Positions 9,301 to 20,530 of a stretch of 39,891 nucleotides of DNA are shown one piece after another. The stretch spans positions 1 through 39,891 of the forward strand of contig JABANN010000318.1 in NCBI GenBank assembly GCA_013115125.1, given 5' to 3'. The notes below the pieces were generated by a model. That model searched no databases and had not been told where the DNA came from. It was given only the letters and a program-made list of their open reading frames with translations. This DNA comes from Perkinsus olseni (lineage: Eukaryota; Perkinsozoa; Perkinsida). How positions within the stretch are numbered: the first letter of the stretch is position 1; the number at the start of each line of letters is the position of its first letter. Made by a program: the position numbers and the translations under genes.

Positions 9301-12300
9301 CTAACCATTTATATGTTGTTATTGAGACATTAGTGGGCAGACAACACCCCAGTAGTGCTTACCTCGCAGTTCTTCAAGGGTTCTGGCAGCTTGGCCAGGG
9401 CCTCAGGGAGGCGGCCCATGAAGGGTTGGATGGTATGAAGATCATCCGAGTTCACCTCCGACTCCTTCTCGAACATGTCGAACATCTCGGCGATGCCGAA
9501 TGTACCCAAAGGCCTCGCCTAAACCACACAGAATGAGCGGAGCCCACCGCGAACTGCTGCTGCGTATGATGATGATCACTACCGTGTCACGCTTCCGCAG
9601 AGTGACGGTGAGGTCGTTCTGCTCCTTCTCACCAACAACAGCGATGTAGTTGTATGCTGCAACCTGAGCTTCACGAACCTTCTTATTCATCGTCCTCGTA
9701 GAGAGGTCAGCGTCGGCCTCGTAGCCCAATCGGACGAGCTGCTTGCGGAGGTAGCTGAAAGGAAGAACTCATCATGACACCCCGACAGTAATAAAGATAA
9801 GGACTTCTACTCCCACTTACTCGGCATAATCGCTGTACTTGTCGCTAACAGGGACGACCATAACCTGCCTAGGCGACAGCCAGAATGGCCATTTACCGCC
9901 GAAGTGCTCCGTCAGGATGGCGGTGCATCTCTCGATGGAACCAAGAATGGCACGATGGACCATAACGGGGCGCTCGAAGCCTGAGAGGAGTAATAAAAGC
10001 AAGAACAGAGGCCCAACAACATCGTACCAGGCTTGAGCTCTCCCAAAGTGATCTCGTCAGCCTTGGCCTTGCTTCCGACATTCTCAGCAGCAGCGGAGCT
10101 GTGAGAAGCCTTCTTGTCGTCGGCAGGACTGTTGGCGGCCTCTGATGTTGAGTGGGCATCACCAGTCTCCTCAGACTCCGCGGTGCGGTACTGTAGATTG
10201 AACCTAAAGGTCATACAAGTGAGAAACTCACCCGCCAGGGATCGAACCCGGGGCTACCTGATTGGCAGGTTGAAATCGAGCTGAATGGTACCACACTGAT
10301 GATATCGATTGAGAGCATCACGCAAACGAATGTCGATCTTGGGACCATAGAAGGCACCTACAAGGCGACAGCAATCGTCCACTCAGATAGGCGGAAGTAT
10401 GAGCACTACCATCGCCGGGGTTTAGGGTATACTCGATACCGCAAGCCTCGAGGGCGTTCTTAAGGCCGTTCTCAGCCGTGTCCCAGATGGCCCTAGAGCC
10501 AATGGCCTTCTTAGGACGGGTGGAGAGGCAGACCTTCAAGGGCAACAGTAGGGCTGGAGGGAGGGACAATCGATGGTTATTACTGAGAAGTCGAAGCCGA
10601 AGGTGTTGTAGACGAACTTGAGGAAATCAAGAGCATGAGTGATCTCATCTTGGACCTACCCATAAGCAGCAGCAGCAGCTAGTACTCGCGAGTTACCATC
10701 ATAGTGGGGGCTTACCTGGTCGGGGCGGCAGAAGATATGCGCATCATCCTGCTGGAACCTCCTAACACGAGTAAGGCCCGATAGAGTGCCCGAGAGCTCA
10801 TTACGATGGAGGACACCGAAGTCAGCCATACGGATGGGAAGCTCCTTGTAAGAGCGGACCTGATGACGACAAATAATAAGGAGTGATGGTGATGTGATGG
10901 TACTACCTTCTGGTCGAATATCATACAGTGGCCGGGACAGTTCATAGGCTTCAGGTACCACGTCTCGCCCTCGATATTCATACTATACCTAAAGGGAAGG
11001 ACGACCACCTCCATTGCTGCGGACAACACGGTCAGACAAGTGACTTACATGTTGTCCTTGTAGTTACCACAGTGACCAGACTGCTGGAAGAGAGCTTCAC
11101 TGTAGATGTTAGGGGTGATGACCTGGGGCGAGAAGAAAATCATCACAATGGTAATGTACGGGAGTCTTCGTGGCAGCAGCTCACCTCATCGAAGCCACGA
11201 AGTCTGTATTCTCTACGGATGAAGTCAACGAGCTTGTTGTAGATGATAGCACCATGACTGGTCCAGAAGCACGAGCCAGGGGACATGGTCGGGTGGAAGA
11301 AGAAGAGATCCTGCAGACAAGATGACAAATGCCCTATCAGCACTACCATCGCCAGCAGCGGCAGCCCGCGCACCTGCTTCTTGCCGATAAGCCTATGATC
11401 TCTCTTCATAGCCTCCTCTATGTTCTTCTTATACTCCTTCAGCATCTTCTCGGTAGGGAAGGATATGGCATACACACGCTGTAGGGAGTCGTTCTCCGCC
11501 TAAGACAACCACGAGGCTATCGAAACCCGTCTATCGGTGGTGTGAAGGGTACCTTGCCCAACCAGTAGGCCTGAGAGTTCTTGTTAACCCAGAAGGCCTT
11601 TGCGATGCCAGTGCGAGGGAGATGAGGACCACGGCAGAGATCGACCAAAGATCCGATACGATACACAGAAGTCTTCGATCCATCAGGCACCTGACACAGC
11701 AGGCCTCCGTCGCCTATCACCGCCACCGGCAGCACTCACCTTAGTGGAGATAAGCTGAAGCTTGAAGGGGTTGTGAGCGAAGAGCTCCAATGCCTCCTCC
11801 TTAGTGACAACCAACCTTTGGAACTGATCAGGGCACCCAGTACGATGAGTCCCCCACTGTCCATGGCCACCCAACACTACCTTCTGATCCTCCTTCACGA
11901 TCGAGGCGATGCGTTTTTCAATCTTATCGTAATCACCCGAGCCCAACTTGAGGTTACCGTAGTAACCATCATAGTAAAAACCGTTCTCCAGAGGGGGTCC
12001 TGCAGGTACACGCGTAATGCAGCAGAAGAGTTCAGGCGTACTGCGACTTACCAATGGTCAGATGGCATCCGTACTCCTGCTCCAGGGCCTCACCGAGGAT
12101 ATGGGCACTAGAATGCCAGAAGGTGTCCCTTCCCTCAGGGGTATCGAACTTGAGCAACTCTAGCTTGCAAGATCCCTCCAAAGGCCTCGAAAGATCCCAG
12201 ACGGTCTGACAGGGAGAATCATATTCAACTTGGGATATGCAGCATCGACATTGACGTACCTCCTTCTGCCAGGCCTTCACCATGTTAGCCTGATGGTTCT

Positions 12301-12909
12301 CCTCATCATCATCACCCGCCTCGGACCCGACATCAGACTCATCGTCAGCAGCAACAACCTGTATGAATGGTATACAGTAAGAGCAGTGGTCCCCAGCTGG
12401 GAAATACTACCTGGTCCATGCTGTCAACGGGCTCAGTGTAAAGGACCTTAGCGGCCACGACAGAATTGGCCAAGCCCTTCGAGATGCCGAGAGCGATGTC
12501 TAGAGGAGTGGTCTCAAACTTATGGCCCTCCTTCTTTGTGCCATCAGGCAGCTCGATGGTGATAGGGTCCTTGGGGAGAGCAGCAAGACGCTCTTCTTGA
12601 GCGGCATACAGCTTATCGAAAAGCTCAGAGCGCTCCTTCAGGAAAGGTGCCTGCACATTCCGATACTCATCTCAACCTATTTCGAATCTTGCCAGGTGCA
12701 AGCTGAAGATATTCCTCGACTCAACAACATTCTGCCACAACTACCATCACACGCAGCACACCTATCTCCATCACAACCTGATATGCCCATGGTCCCCAGC
12801 TTACTGTGCCGTTGGGATAGATCTTGAAATCACCTTCGAATTTACCAGTCTCATTAAGCCTGGCTCCCTTGCCTTGATAGGTCTTCGTCCTAGTACCGTA
12901 AGATGCCAT
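8974..12909 (-). CDS. THRS: threonyl-tRNA synthetase with predicted C-terminal membrane tail
   Basis: Twenty exons (12909-12805, 12650-12411, 12358-12260, 12205-12052, 11999-11881, 11823-11740, 11690-11553, 11499-11374, 11310-11185, 11122-11049, 10988-10907, 10859-10716, 10655-10584, 10533-10410, 10357-10258, 10203-10028, 9980-9821, 9754-9583, 9518-9363, 9300-8974) join in phase to about 925 aa. Order: TGS domain ([13 protein letters not shown]), an acidic insert (exon 3), editing-domain HSSAH, class II core with CPGHC, motif 2 [14 protein letters not shown] and [10 protein letters not shown] motif 3, then the anticodon-binding domain. Cys, His and His zinc ligands are all visible. It charges tRNA-Thr. 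A roughly 45-residue Ser/Ala/Glu-rich insert precedes motif 3. The last exon, in phase 0, adds 108 residues ending in one strongly hydrophobic segment, which is unusual for this enzyme. If the last intron stays in, translation stops after ten more residues at about 827 aa. Confidence 0.93.
10204..10257 (-). other. ThrRS intron containing a tRNA T-arm / B-box-like sequence
   Basis: This 54-nt intron reads CCGGGTTCGATCCCTGG on the minus strand: a complete five-pair T stem (one G-U) around a seven-base TTCGATC loop. No matching acceptor or D arm is seen upstream, so it is not a tRNA gene. It could be a SINE remnant or chance. Confidence 0.45.
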
Positions 12910-13065
12910 GATTATGTTGTTGTTGGTAGTAGATGAGTAGGTAGTAGTAGACACAGTGCGCCGAAACGCGGGTATAAAGGAGGAACGCAAGAAGAAGAAG
13001 GTCAACTTAATGAGGATTGGAATAAAACAGGAACCCACCAACCTACAACACTAGCCTGCTGCTGT

Positions 13066-13532
13066 ATGTTGGAGCATCACCATCACCAACAACAGCAGCC
13101 TGATTGGGATTTCTCGCGCGCCCGAGTGATCGATATTCTGCGCACCTTCAAATCGAACGTACTTTGTACCTCGAATATGTCGACTGGCATCTTGGAGGCA
13201 GTGAATCGGCTCAGGGCCGATCCAAGAGGGTTCACGGAGTAAGTTGAACGTGACGTAGAGTGGGCTGGTAGGATGTCGTCCAGGTCGCTTCGGAAAGATC
13301 CCTGCCCTGCTGAGGATGAGGAAGCTGAAGATGGCAACACTCAAGTCGAGTACGGGTGGTTGTTGAATGCCTAGCATGTACCGTAGGAGACCTCTGTAGG
13401 CACAATGAGGACGGTAACGATGAGTATACTGTTCATGATGACTCCCTAGAGGATGCAGCAGTGCCGGCAGTAGCGGCATTAGCGGCAGTAGAGCCTTTAA
13501 AGGCATCATCTAGTAAGTCCCCCAGCCCATAA
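13066..13532 (+). CDS. small acidic protein, or 5' part of the next gene
   Basis: Exons 13066-13238, 13284-13349 and 13400-13532 join in phase. The product is about 124 aa: a short His/Gln-rich start, a helical region (DWDFSRARVIDILRTFKSNV), then an acidic Glu/Asp stretch and an alanine-rich end. Not recognised. It is transcribed divergently from the ThrRS gene with only 157 bp between the two ATGs, so they probably share a promoter. Its TAA (13530-13532) lies four bases before the next ATG (13537). The two may therefore be one gene: a donor inside exon 3 (GAC G|gtaacg) can be joined in phase to sequence running into that ATG. Confidence 0.45.
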
Positions 13533-13536
13533 CGCC

Positions 13537-16385
13537 ATGGCCTGCAGTACAAGGTCAGGTCTTACTGCCCTTGCCGCGGAGTGCTGTAGGGAACTAGCCA
13601 ACCGAAGGACGGAAGGGGATGCCCAACGCGAGGAGTATCTAAGGTCAGTAGTGGAAGTAGCTGGCGGGTGGTATTTGACCCCTATGACAGGGAGGCATGT
13701 GTGAAGGCCGGCTACGACTCGGCAGACTGCCTCCCGTTGATGATAACTCTCTCAGCACCAGGCCCGGCTGCTTCTAGTGGTACGTGGCTTACAGTGACTC
13801 GCCCGAGGTTCGATTCTCATGGATCAGGGGACTTGCTGCAATCATGGCTCAGCGGACTCCCTCTACAGGATCGATCCAGCATCATCTCCGAACAGCTCCT
13901 CAATCCCCGTTACACAGTGCTCGGGGCTGCAGCTGACAACTCTGCCGATGATGGTATCCTAGCAGTGAGTATCTTGACGATAGTAACAACAGTCCCTCTA
14001 CCATTACGCACTACAGGTTATCATCCTCTCCAATGGGTCGAAGCCTGCAGAAGATACGCATGGAGAAGCCCCATCGGAGCCCCAACCAGCAGTAGTGGAC
14101 TGGGCTAAGTAAGGCTGTTACACTGGATGGGGTAGCCGAGGGTATCGTCAATTCAGTGTGGTGGAGGCGTCCAAGCCCTCCTCATTACGCGTGCCTGAGG
14201 AGGTCCGGGAGTCCGTCAGTAGATTATCCAAGCCCAGAGGTAGGGCACTTTTTCTCCCTTCTGTAATTATTTGTGGTGGTACTATTAGGTTTTACAGTGT
14301 CCACTACACCCGACGGTGCGTCGTCCGAATCTCCCGAACCGGTGGTGGATCCATGCCAAGTCGCTCAGGGTTATATCCTCAATCGTGTTGTAAGTGAGTA
14401 CCACACCATCAACTCATCACACCATCCCGCAGGTACGAGCATTTGTCTCACAGTGTGACAGCGACGCCGATGGGCGTATAACCGCTGAAGATGTCATCTC
14501 TATGGCGAGGGCTAACGGTTCTCATCGGCCGAAGGCATTGGCATTGGTCGTGGAGAACCTGAAGGACATGATCGCTGACATAGCGGTAGGCCCGCCATGT
14601 CTTGGGTAGTTACCGCTGTACCGGGGCCCGTTTAGAGTAGAAGGCTGAATCGTCCGGTGCGTGGGGCTGCTGAGGCCCAGCCAGCCTTCGCGGACTCCGT
14701 TACGTGGTCGGAGGTCGCGGCTACGATGCGGGAGAGGAAAGAATGGGCGTATCTTGGTGAGCGTGAAGTGCATGCTTCGACCAGGATAGACAATCTCAGC
14801 AAACATTGGGTATATCGGAGGAACAAGTGAGAGGTCCTCTTATCCCTTGGTGGCACTTGATGAGTTCGTGTAAGATACGCTAGCCTGTGGATACTAGCTC
14901 TCTCGGTCTGCGGCTTTAAGGCCTTCGTACCAATTGGTGATCGCAGCTCCCGTGTGAAGGGTGCCCAGCAGCCGAAGGGTCAGGATGGCAACCTCAACCC
15001 GTGGACAGCGACTATGAGGAAGGAAGCCATCGCGCGACGCCTCTCTCCTCGTCCTCATCAATATCCCAACGGCGGTAGGGTACAACTTCGAACTTTGGGC
15101 CCACACCCATCCTTAGGGATGTTCGTGTTGAGAGAATCTGCTCATCATGCGGTTGACAAGGCACCTCAATGGGAAGAGGAAAGGGAATTCTATCAGAACA
15201 CGGTCAATGGCGATGTAAAACAGCACTTCCCTGCTGGGCCAGAGTGCCTCCTCATCAGGAGACGTCGCTAGGCCCGGCACGCTACACGTTCGGCGAAGTG
15301 CGCACCTTCGATGGTCACTGTAGTATAATGCAGAACCGATCGGATGAGGCGAAGGCCGGTAGATCTATTCCAGCTGGCCTGCGGCCCACGCCTGGTGGAA
15401 GCACTGGGAAGACCCATCTCACACACTTCCACAACTCATGTAGCAACCGACCTTCCCCAGACTGGACTGTAGCCTCGATCGGGCAGGTTCGGTCCCGGCT
15501 AGACGAGAGTCTTCTGATGATCATCCTCCGTGTTCCAGAGCTTACTACGGCATGGCTACCCTACAGGTAACTCATCAGTAGCCCTCTCGTTCGGCCGAAC
15601 GATGCTTCTTAGCACGATCCTGGCCCCTACGATGATAAAAACGCCTGCCAAGCAGGGGATAGTCTGAAGCCTGACTATCGTTTATCGAGGATGACCAAGG
15701 CGGACCGAGAGGCTGTCTGGGATACGGTTACACTCCCTAGACGAGCTCAGCGGCAGTATGAGGTAACGAAGGGCATAGGTCAAACAGGGTATAGGGTAAA
15801 CAGCGTAACTATGTCCGGAAATATCGCAGTCCGAATACTTTGATCCGCGCCTGTTAGCCCGTTGAGTGAAGTAGCTTCTTCTGATAGAGCAGCTGCAGAG
15901 TAGGGAGTGATAGAAAGTTTCTGTTAGGAACCAGCTTATTGGAGGGGTGTGTGCACAGCTCTCTTAGGAACGCCGTCATGACCAGCTACATGGGCGAGCT
16001 CACCTCGTTGGACGCTATGACGGAACTCCATCGACCTCATCCTTCCGAGAGGACAACCCAGCCCGTCATGGTACTCATGGGCGTCGGGTTTATGATACAC
16101 AAGTAGGGTTATCGAAGTCCGATGGGTATGATAGACCGAGTGTTGCAGGTCCGCCCTGAGCCTTTGCCACCGGCTATCTCCGGGATAGATTCTGTGCCTG
16201 TGGAAGGCATTCTCAGGTATAGGGGAAAGAGTGGTATGGCTGATAATGTATTGCTGCTCAGACGACAGGAAAGTGAATACGAGAAGGGGCTTAGAGACAG
16301 AGGGTTAGGTCCCGGCTTCCGGCAGTACATGCCCAGGGCCAATGAGCCGAGAAGCAAGTACCACAATATGGCAACACGGGAGTGA
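13537..16385 (+). CDS. EF-hand protein with GPxY-type motifs, likely axonemal
   Basis: A multi-exon plus-strand gene assembled from phase-compatible introns of about 44-205 nt. The start MACSTRSGLTALAAECC is at 13537 and the end YHNMATRE at 16385. The clearest domain is an EF-hand calcium loop (DSDADGRITAED) around 14456-14500, preceded and followed by helices. Further on are repeated Gly-Pro/Pro-Gly tyrosine motifs (LGPARYTFGEVRTFDG, HDPGPYDDK, LGPGFRQYMP) that recall sperm-tail PG-rich (SHIPPO-like) repeats of flagellar microtubule proteins. A calcium-binding axonemal or cytoskeletal role is inference. The low-complexity C-terminal segments hold basic and proline residues. Exon borders between 14830 and 15970 are the least secure. 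Confidence 0.6.
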
Positions 16386-16789
16386 GGGTGACTGTTGATG
16401 TAGGAATTATACCAACTTTCCCACTGCTCTTCAGCCTCGGTCTTGATGCTATAATACACGATAAGCCCCGTCCTGAGACAGCGATTCAGAGAGACAGAGA
16501 GTACAGGCCCTTCGCGACCTTCACAAGGCCCCTTGATGCCAGTGGTAGTGACGCCCTCTGCCTGTGTAGTTTACCATTATATCCCCGTCTACAGATATGG
16601 ACCGCCGAATACCCGTGGGGCCTCTGCCCTGCTGTAAGACGCTTAAGCGTCGAGTTATACGTAGTTATAGTGCTGCCATGCTGCCGTGTATTAAGTGATG
16701 TTCCTCCTTGCTCCCTACCCTGTTGTCGTTCGCAGTCATCAGACCTAGCGGCCATCGGCGGATGATGTAGTGTCCTCATCACCATCCTC
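16386..16789. other. intergenic region between EF-hand gene and ATG7
   Basis: About 400 bp with no convincing coding segment; minus-strand ORFs here are shadows. It should hold the ATG7 promoter. Confidence 0.55.
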
Positions 16790-19396
16790 ATGCCTACTAC
16801 CCAAGTGGAGTTCTCCTCGCCAGTGCTGCAGCTTGATACCAAGTTCTGGCGGGAGCTAGCCGACTACAAGCTGAACGTCCAGCGGCTGGGGATCTCGGCG
16901 ATACCAACTTCTGGGGAGATCCCATCTCACGACCTCTCCAGGATTTTGTGTAAACACACCAGACACGTGCTGTTGCCAAGCGGGGGGGCCTTGCAGGTTC
17001 GGGTCTGAAGGAGGTAGAGCAGTCCAACCTCAATGGCTCCTGCTCCTGCTCGGGTCGAGTATACAACTACAATACCATACAGGATTTTGCTAGGGTAGAC
17101 CGGCAATCCATCCTTAGTAAGTGCCGCCGCCGCCTCGTGGCTCCCGACCATTACTGTCTTCAGATTCACTCTCCCATAGTATCCTTTCAGCAGCCTTTTC
17201 TTCATCATCAGATCCGCAACCGGTAAGATGTCGGGCCTGCTGTCTACTCACCTAGTGGGGCATCACAGTTACTCTATTTTGTTGTTATCTGTTACGCCGA
17301 CCTCAAAAACTTCAAGTTTACCTACAACTGCGCCGTTCCTCGGCTCACCTTCAAGACCCCCCTAATCGTGACCTCGTCGACAGCAGCTGCGGACCCCATC
17401 GAGACCAGTACCCTCTCTCGACTCTCGAAGGCGATGGTGCTACTCCGACACGAGGATGGCACTCTGTCCAACCTCAGTAGGGCGGCAGTGTGTAAGGGAG
17501 GCGTGTAGAACCTTCTCTCTTCCTCAGGCGAGAGGCCGACAAGCCCAATAGCGGAAGTCCTCGTCCTAGTGGATGCAGCTCTGCCTCAGCCCAGCTCTGA
17601 GCTCTCTGCTGTTACTTTACCGTGGTACATGTCCACCATCTTGGTCGCTATCATGAGCCGTCTCCAAGGCGCTGCTCAGCACTCGGTCCATATCATCAGA
17701 CTGGTGCATCAGCGTGGGGGGGCCTCTATCGAGATCACAGTTGAGGGGCCTACTGATGTATGGTGCCATTATCATCACTAGAGTGTGTTATTAAGGCTGC
17801 CTTCATTTCAGCTTGAGGCCTCTGTGGACTGTGTACCAGGATGGGTAGCCTTCCCGGGTCCTCAAGGGAAGCCTAGCGTGACCACTAGTGAGTTGTCGTC
17901 TTGCCGTCTCCAACATGCAGTTCGTTGACTGCCTGTTTCAGCGCTTGACTTGAAGAGCGTTATGGACCCGGTGGCGTTGGCCGTCTCGGCGACTGACCTC
18001 AACGTCAGGCTGATGCAGTGGAGGGTTCTGCCATCTCTGGACCCAGACCGCATCATGAACTTGAGGTTACTTTCAATACGGGACCAGTGGAAGGAGTAGC
18101 AGCAGACTGCCTTTTAGATGCCTCCTCATTGGAGCTGGCACGCTAGGCTGCGCTGTCAGTCGTACACTACTAGGGTGGGGTGTTAAGCATATAACCTTCG
18201 TTGACAGCGGCCATGTGAGTAAAGATCTGTGCTGCCCTCCTCAGCATTTGCCCACTCGGTTTTCAGGTCTCTTTCAGCAACCCAGCACGGCAGAATCTAT
18301 TCACTTACGAGGATGCTGTAGAGAGACGCCCAAAGGCAGAGGCAGCAGCAGCCAGGCTGAGCGAGGTCGTGCCGGGTCTCAACGTCCGAGGGATACAGCT
18401 AGAGGTGGTCAGATAAGAAGCTCATGCAACCACATCTGACTTCCTGCTGTGACAGGTTCCGATGCCAGGCAAGAGCACTATCAGTGGGGGTGATGTAGCA
18501 GGCGTAGTGGAGGAGCTGGACGCCCTCATAGCAGCTCATGACGTTGTGTACCTCCTTACGGACAGCAGGGAGAGCCGGTAGGGCCGCCGCTGCCTTGCCT
18601 TTTGGGATCCATCACCGTCACCAGTTGGTTGCCCACCGTGATGATTGCTGCCAAGGCCAAGAGCAAGGGCTCCCTGGGAGTATCTGTCGCTTTAGGCTTC
18701 GACTCCTACTTGGTTAAAGTCCAGTCCTATGGAGGTGAGGAGCCTCCCACCACCACCTAGCATCATTCTCGTCTCTCAGACCGCAGCTCTGCCTGTTACT
18801 TCTGCAATGACGTCTCGGCCCCCAGCGACTCCACATCCTTCCGGACCCTCGATCAGATGTGCACCGTTACTCGGCCTGGCCTCGGTAGAGTAGACGGCTC
18901 CTCGTCTTGATCATTCTGTCGTCTCAGCTCCGTTAGCTTCGGCAACTGCAGTGGAGCTGGTAGCGACACTTACCCAGCGTGATGGCTTCGAACAATTTCG
19001 AACGGTCGATGATGATGGAGGCAACGCCCTAGGTGCCACTCCCGACCAGATACGGTAGTCCTGCCCCCGCTTGAAAGGGTCTAGTGGATACACTCTCTCT
19101 CAGAGGGTTCCTGGGCAACTGGCAGCAGGTCCCCGCCGTCACCCAAGCCTTCGATCGGTGTGTGGCGTGTTCAAATGCCATCATCACCGAGTACACCACC
19201 AGAGGAGCATCCTTCGTTGCGGAGTGTACAGCTGATGCAGCAGTGAGGGACCGTCTGAGTGCATCTGGGGACCATGGCTCTGGTCGTGAATTCACAGGTT
19301 TTGGGCGAAAAGTCGGGCCTGGCGGAAATGCTGGTAGCAGCGGAACGAGCTGAAGATGACCTCCTGGCGTTTGGCATTGATGACGATGATTTTTGA
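16790..19396 (+). CDS. ATG7: ATG7, E1-like ubiquitin-activating enzyme of autophagy
   Basis: About 15 exons; early ones are 16790-16949, 16997-17116, 17164-17222 and from 17269. The N-terminal domain shows [14 protein letters not shown] and [16 protein letters not shown]. The linker reads [11 protein letters not shown], then [15 protein letters not shown]. The adenylation domain has the nucleotide loop [35 protein letters not shown], and DSRESRWLPT, then a zinc-type CYFCND and the catalytic cysteine in [12 protein letters not shown]. The C-terminus ends [13 protein letters not shown], the family's acidic tail that binds ATG8. ATG7 activates ATG8 and ATG12 with ATP. In alveolates ATG8 conjugation can also serve plastid or vesicle membranes. 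A donor-acceptor pair inside the last coding part shifts frame to the acidic tail. It looks intact. Confidence 0.92.
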
Positions 19397-19544
19397 ATGT
19401 TTTCACATGACCTCGGTAGTCTCGCTGTTGAGTGTATTAAAGTGGTCGACGAGGGCGATAGGCAAAGGGTGGAGGACGGCGTGTCGCGACTGAGTAAACA
19501 GCGGAGAAGATATAGGTCTGCATGGCACCCTATAACACCTAGCC

Positions 19545-20016
19545 TTGCTAAAGCAAGAGCCCGCCGTGGTTTCGTGGAATGGGAAGCAATCTTGGAGCGA
19601 AGCAAGCGAGAATTTACAGTTTGGTCTCCTCTATGAGAATCCCACACTGCCTGACAGCAATCCTACGGAGGAGGATCGGCCTGAGCGAAACTTTCACGCA
19701 GAGCCTTTCAGCGCACAAGAAGCAATTCTTGCGCGCCAGATAATACAAGAAAGTCGCGGTAGTTCAATGAACTTCAACGCTAAAGCTAGCCAGAGGCTAG
19801 CAACAGGTACAATCATGAAGCCATGCTTATAATAATGGCGGATGCGAGCTCGGCCCAGCCGTCCGCTCCCTAGATGTCGAGGTAGGATACGAGAGACTGC
19901 TGACTCAACCCGGACCAGGTATGGAGTCTGGCAGCTCTCGTGTCCTACTGAACCGTGGGGGCTTCCTACTACTAGTTGGCTACAAACGCAGGCTACTGCC
20001 TGGTTACCGGCTCTGA
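19545..20016 (+). CDS. small unknown gene downstream of ATG7 (start unresolved)
   Basis: Two open segments join through a 49-nt GT-AG intron at about 19806-19854. The first reads EPAVVSWNGKQSWSEASENL, FGLLYENPTLPDSN and SAQEAILARQIIQESRG. The second reads VRSLDVEVGYERLLTQPGPG and RGGFLLLVGYKRRLLPGYRL, with the TGA at 20014-20016. Family not recognised. The start is unclear: an ATG at 19397 directly follows the ATG7 stop and could be joined by a longer intron, or an upstream exon is missing. It may also be the tail of a transcript that begins elsewhere. Confidence 0.4.
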
Positions 20017-20530
20017 CACTGATGAAGGTCAAACAGGCCAGAGCAGAGCCAGATAGGGTTCACACTCCTAACCTCTGCAACATGGGAATTTGTGGACGAT
20101 AGTGAGAGCGTTTGATGAGTCCTCCCATGATAATCGGGAGTTCGAATCCCGGTCGGAGCATAAAAGCAGCGCTGTGAGGTAACCTTACTACCGAAGAAAA
20201 CGAATGTCAGCCTTCCCCGTCGCCCACTAACTTCATTACGACCAACCAAACACAGATTCGGCAGTTTGAAATGTACCAAACGTAACAGTAGACAGCAATG
20301 GTTGTTGTTGTAAATATGATGCTGCAAGTGTGGTGACGAGAGGATGAGCTCTTCAACCTCTCTCTCGACACTTTAATAGGATATCACGCTGTTCGCCCCA
20401 CAATTTGCTAAGCTGCATTATCAGTCGGGTTAAACGCTGAACAGACAAGAAGCAATCACCATATCCCGCGGAGGGCAAGTCGAGCTCAACAAGCTAGCCC
20501 GAGAAGCTGTGGCGAAGGGTTAGGGGAGCA
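20017..20530. other. intergenic region with a tRNA-like remnant
   Basis: No gene. A tRNA-like 3' half lies at about 20098-20161. The minus-strand ORF here yields a GIRTPD-type peptide, the usual by-product of translating a tRNA-like sequence. Confidence 0.5.
20098..20161 (+). repeat. degenerate tRNA-like sequence (tRNA pseudogene or SINE head)
   Basis: GATAGTGAGAGCG followed 30 nt later by CGGGAGTTCGAATCCCG and a GTCGGAGCA end resembles D-loop, T-arm and acceptor of a tRNA. The 5' acceptor strand and a pairing anticodon stem are missing. Confidence 0.4.

Noticed and set aside
13793-13830. Possible tRNA B box (GAGGTTCGATTCTC)
   Set aside because: It lies in a coding exon, its stem pairs poorly and no A box or acceptor is present.
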